Assembly (NCBI RefSeq): GCF_015710575.1
Contig: NZ_CP065373.1
Location: 744,001-808,000 of the forward strand
DNA: 64,000 nt
Direction of reading: 5' to 3'
Origin: Mycolicibacterium mengxianglii
GTDB lineage: Bacteria; Actinomycetota; Actinomycetes; Mycobacteriales; Mycobacteriaceae
Positions within the stretch are counted from its first letter, which is position 1. Every line of letters starts with the position of its first letter. A model generated the notes under the pieces. That model had not been told where the DNA came from. It searched no databases and saw only the letters and a list, made by a program, of their open reading frames with translations. The position numbers were made by a program, and so were the translations under genes. Positions 61,794 through 64,000 of this stretch are shown piece after piece.

Positions 61794-63326
61794 TCAGTGA
61801 CGGGGCCCGAGGCGCCGGCGCACCGCGGCGAATTCGACCGCGACGGCCAGAGCTCCGGTGGCTCCGGAGGCGTCCTGGAGGGGTCTGCCCAGGATCTGTT
61901 CGATCCTGCTGAGCCGCTGATACATGGTTTGCCGGTGGATGTTGAGTTCCTCCGCTGCGGCCGCTCGTGAGCCGGTGCGAAACAGTGCCGCGAGCGTGGT
62001 GACCAGCTCGGCGGCGCGCTCCGTGTCGAGCAGTGGCCCCAGCACGATGCGCAGGAAGCGATCCACCGCGGCGGGATCGACCTCGGAGAGAAGATGATCG
62101 AGGGCGGCATCACGTGCCAACCCCACGAAATCCGACTCCGAGGCCAACTGCGCGGCGGTGGCCGCAGACGACATGGCCTGCGCCAGAGCCGGCAGTTCCC
62201 GGGTGGGCTCGGCCACCCCGATCCGCAGGGCCCGCGGCAGTGGCGACGAGTAGAGCTGGGCGACCAGCTCGTCGGCGATGGAACCGGCGTCTCGGCGGCC
62301 GTCGAAACGCACGATCGAGCGGTGCCGGCCATCCCGGATCTCCGACAGCACCGGGCGGTCGTCACGGTGCAATATCGCCGAGAGCTCGGCGACCTGGAGC
62401 GGACCGTCGACGCTGAGGGCCACCACACCGACATACCAGCCGCCCGGGGTGAACCCGAGCTCCCGGGTGGCCCGCCGCAGCGCAGCTTCGGTGTCGGCCC
62501 GCAGCGCTGCGGGCGTACTGGTGTTTTCGGCGAGGGCCATGAGCCGAAAGACCTCACGCAGGTGCTGGTCCGATCGGGTCAGCGGTCGCCACCGCAGCAG
62601 TGCCAGTGCCAGTGATTCAGGTGCGCGGCGGCACACCGCACTGACCATCTGTAGGTCCACGCCCGCGCGCGGCAGCACCTCCAGGGTTGCGATGGTCACC
62701 CCGGCCGACTCGATGGTCGCGACGTGGGCGTAGGTGCGCGGCCGGGCGCCGTCGACTTCGGCCGCGGCCAGCACTGCGCCGGAAGCCGAGCGCACCGAGA
62801 TCGAGCAACCGCTGAGATCGCTCAGCGCCGAGACCATGTCGTCGAGATCGCCCTGTGCCGCCAGCACGCCGGCGAGCAGGTGGGTGACCTCGTCGTTGAA
62901 ATGCAGGGCGCGTACCGACTCATTGACCAGACGGCTGTTGATGGCGCGGGTGACCTCGACGAACCGCACGACTTCGGTCAGCTCGATCAGGGGAAACCCG
63001 CGGATACTCGCCTGCTGCACCAGCGCCGCCGGGATCCTGCCGACGCGGGGCCGCTCGACGGCGAGGCCCGCAGCACCGGCCGCGGCCAGTGAGTCGATGT
63101 AATCATGCAGCTGCTCGGTGGTGGAGTCGCCCAGGATCACCCCGGCGACCAGCAGCAGTTCGCCCCCGCTGAGCAGTTCGCCGATGTCGAGCACTTCGCT
63201 GGTGTGCACCCAGCGGATCTCGGTGTCCAATCGGTCCCACCCGGCCAACACCTGTGGCCTGGCCGCGAATAGGGCCGGGTCGTCGAGAACGTCGCGCAGT
63301 GTCATCGACGACGGGGACGGCTGCAC
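61794..63326 (-). CDS. PucR-family regulator
   Basis: A 510-aa protein from GTG 63326, four bases after GAGGAG; GTG 63338 and ATG 63305 are in frame. N-terminal PucR domain (TLRDVLDDPALF ... LLSGGELLLVAGVIL), GGDEF-like middle, C-terminal helix-turn-helix (ELNIHRQTMYQRLSRIEQIL). It is divergent from an NCS1 permease gene. With a perfect palindrome between them, it very likely controls uptake of a purine, allantoin or hydantoin. Confidence 0.92.
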   Translation of the reverse strand: MQPSPSSMTLRDVLDDPALFAARPQVLAGWDRLDTEIRWVHTSEVLDIGELLSGGELLLVAGVILGDSTTEQLHDYIDSLAAAGAAGLAVERPRVGRIPAALVQQASIRGFPLIELTEVVRFVEVTRAINSRLVNESVRALHFNDEVTHLLAGVLAAQGDLDDMVSALSDLSGCSISVRSASGAVLAAAEVDGARPRTYAHVATIESAGVTIATLEVLPRAGVDLQMVSAVCRRAPESLALALLRWRPLTRSDQHLREVFRLMALAENTSTPAALRADTEAALRRATRELGFTPGGWYVGVVALSVDGPLQVAELSAILHRDDRPVLSEIRDGRHRSIVRFDGRRDAGSIADELVAQLYSSPLPRALRIGVAEPTRELPALAQAMSSAATAAQLASESDFVGLARDAALDHLLSEVDPAAVDRFLRIVLGPLLDTERAAELVTTLAALFRTGSRAAAAEELNIHRQTMYQRLSRIEQILGRPLQDASGATGALAVAVEFAAVRRRLGPRH

Positions 63327-63389
63327 GGGGCTCCTCACAGAAACGGTTGCGCGGGAGGTGAACAGAAGCTATACAAACTGGCACAAGTT

Positions 63390-63406
63390 ATAGACAAATT
63401 GTCTAT
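63390..63406. promoter_or_regulatory. PucR operator candidate
   Basis: ATAGACAAATTGTCTAT, a perfect 8-1-8 palindrome centred at 63398 in the 165-bp divergent region between the PucR and NCS1 genes. Confidence 0.7.
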
Positions 63407-63491
63407 CACCATGTTTACCCCGCCGGCCACAGGATGGACACACCGCGCATCGTCGCGCCGTGGTCTTCCGACTCGACAACTAGGAACTCCC

Positions 63492-64000
63492 ATGTCAGCT
63501 GTGACCGCCGGGGAATCTGGCCCCGGGACCGAGCGCCTCGAATCCGAACTCACCGTCATCCCCGAGTCCAGCAGGACCACCGACGTCCGCGGCCAGTTCT
63601 GGATCTGGGCGGGCGCCAACATCGCACCGATCAACTGGGTCCTGGGCGCACTGGGCGTCTCCATGGGTCTGGGGTTGTTCGAAACGATCGCCGTACTGGC
63701 AGTAGGCAACGCGATCGGCATGTCCGTGTTCGGACTGTTCGTCGTCATGGGACAGCGCACCGGTTTGACCGGAATGGTGCTGTCGCGGGCGGTCTTCGGG
63801 CGCCGCGGGGCCTACGTGCCCGCCGCCGTGCAGGCCCTGGTGTGCATGGGGTGGTGCGCGGTCAACACCTGGATCGTGCTGGACCTGGTGATGGCACTGC
63901 TGGGTCGCATCGGCGTGGTGGATCCCGATAACGCCGCCTACGGCCCGCGCATCGCGGTGGCCGCCATCATCATGGTCATCCAGGTGGTCATCGCCTGGTT
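63492..64000 (+). CDS. NCS1-family nucleobase/allantoin permease (3'-truncated)
   Basis: ATG 63492 follows AGGA; the frame stays open to the window end (169 codons). The sequence shows the NCS1 opening QFWIWAGANIAPINWVLGAL in helix 1, then GQRTGLTGMVLSRAVFGRRG, and two to three further helices. The family symports purines, cytosine, uracil, allantoin or hydantoins with H+ or Na+. The PucR neighbour favours a purine-type substrate. The end lies outside the window. Confidence 0.9.
   Translation, partial: MSAVTAGESGPGTERLESELTVIPESSRTTDVRGQFWIWAGANIAPINWVLGALGVSMGLGLFETIAVLAVGNAIGMSVFGLFVVMGQRTGLTGMVLSRAVFGRRGAYVPAAVQALVCMGWCAVNTWIVLDLVMALLGRIGVVDPDNAAYGPRIAVAAIIMVIQVVIAW

Noticed and set aside
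61766..61811. Duplicated GACGGGGCCCGAG near the PucR stop
   Set aside because: A short tandem duplication at the 3' end of a gene; no clear function and not a typical terminator.
1..64000. CRISPR array
   Set aside because: No regularly spaced direct repeats were seen anywhere in the window.

Overview
This 64 kb window is high-GC actinobacterial DNA, most likely from a rapidly growing mycobacterium (Mycolicibacterium-like). The pointers are a 13E12/DUF222 HNH nuclease, a DUF732 secreted protein, a carboxylic acid reductase, a secretory LIP-family lipase lipoprotein and GTG/TTG starts with AGGAG ribosome sites. The assignment rests on gene content and base composition, not on a marker gene.

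Layout. 1-7.8 kb: a 5'-truncated sugar O-acetyltransferase, a PucR regulator with a D-amino-acid-dehydrogenase-like flavoenzyme, a GreA/GreB-like factor, and small membrane or unknown proteins. 7.87-19.3 kb: an accessory hot spot built around a tRNA gene with anticodon UAA. A 47-bp copy of the tRNA 3' part recurs 5,161 bp downstream and bounds an AT-richer island. The island carries a 77-aa protein, two translationally coupled trypsin-like proteases (one with a C-terminal helix-turn-helix), a frameshifted primase-polymerase fused by deletion to an integrase C-terminus, and two membrane proteins. A further att-like scar lies at 15.93 kb behind a metallo-hydrolase/alpha-beta hydrolase/MarR module. 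A deleted relative of the island lies at 18.96-19.27 kb.

19.3-26.1 kb: a TetR-controlled carboxylate catabolism module (acyl-CoA dehydrogenase, APH-like kinase, SDR; divergently an acyl-CoA ligase and an MHS transporter) with a 22-bp operator repeated in front of both arms. 26.1-30.4 kb: XRE regulator, a frameshifted P450, an O-methyltransferase and a beta-lactamase-like serine hydrolase. 30.7-38.8 kb: carboxylic acid reductase, a deletion scar joining remnants of an ornithine cyclodeaminase and a PucR regulator, a lipase, then pcaK-like/pobA for 4-hydroxybenzoate.

38.9-49.3 kb: the HNH nuclease, then an unusual pair of overlapping genes for a plant-type alpha-dioxygenase-like heme protein that lacks the distal histidine and a lipoxygenase-like protein. 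They are divergent from a 1087-aa cyclase/ATPase/TPR regulator that is followed by a flavin monooxygenase. I consider this the most promising undescribed system, a candidate bacterial oxylipin locus. 49.6-58.9 kb: a universal stress protein coupled to an APC permease, a CRP-box-fronted fucP/sugar-binding-lipoprotein/ABM-monooxygenase operon, a glutamine amidotransferase, a carboxyethylornithine-synthase-like enzyme and a decayed VanX. 59-64 kb: a GGDEF-EAL protein, a DUF732 protein, and a PucR regulator divergent from an NCS1 permease that runs off the window, with a perfect 17-bp palindrome between them.
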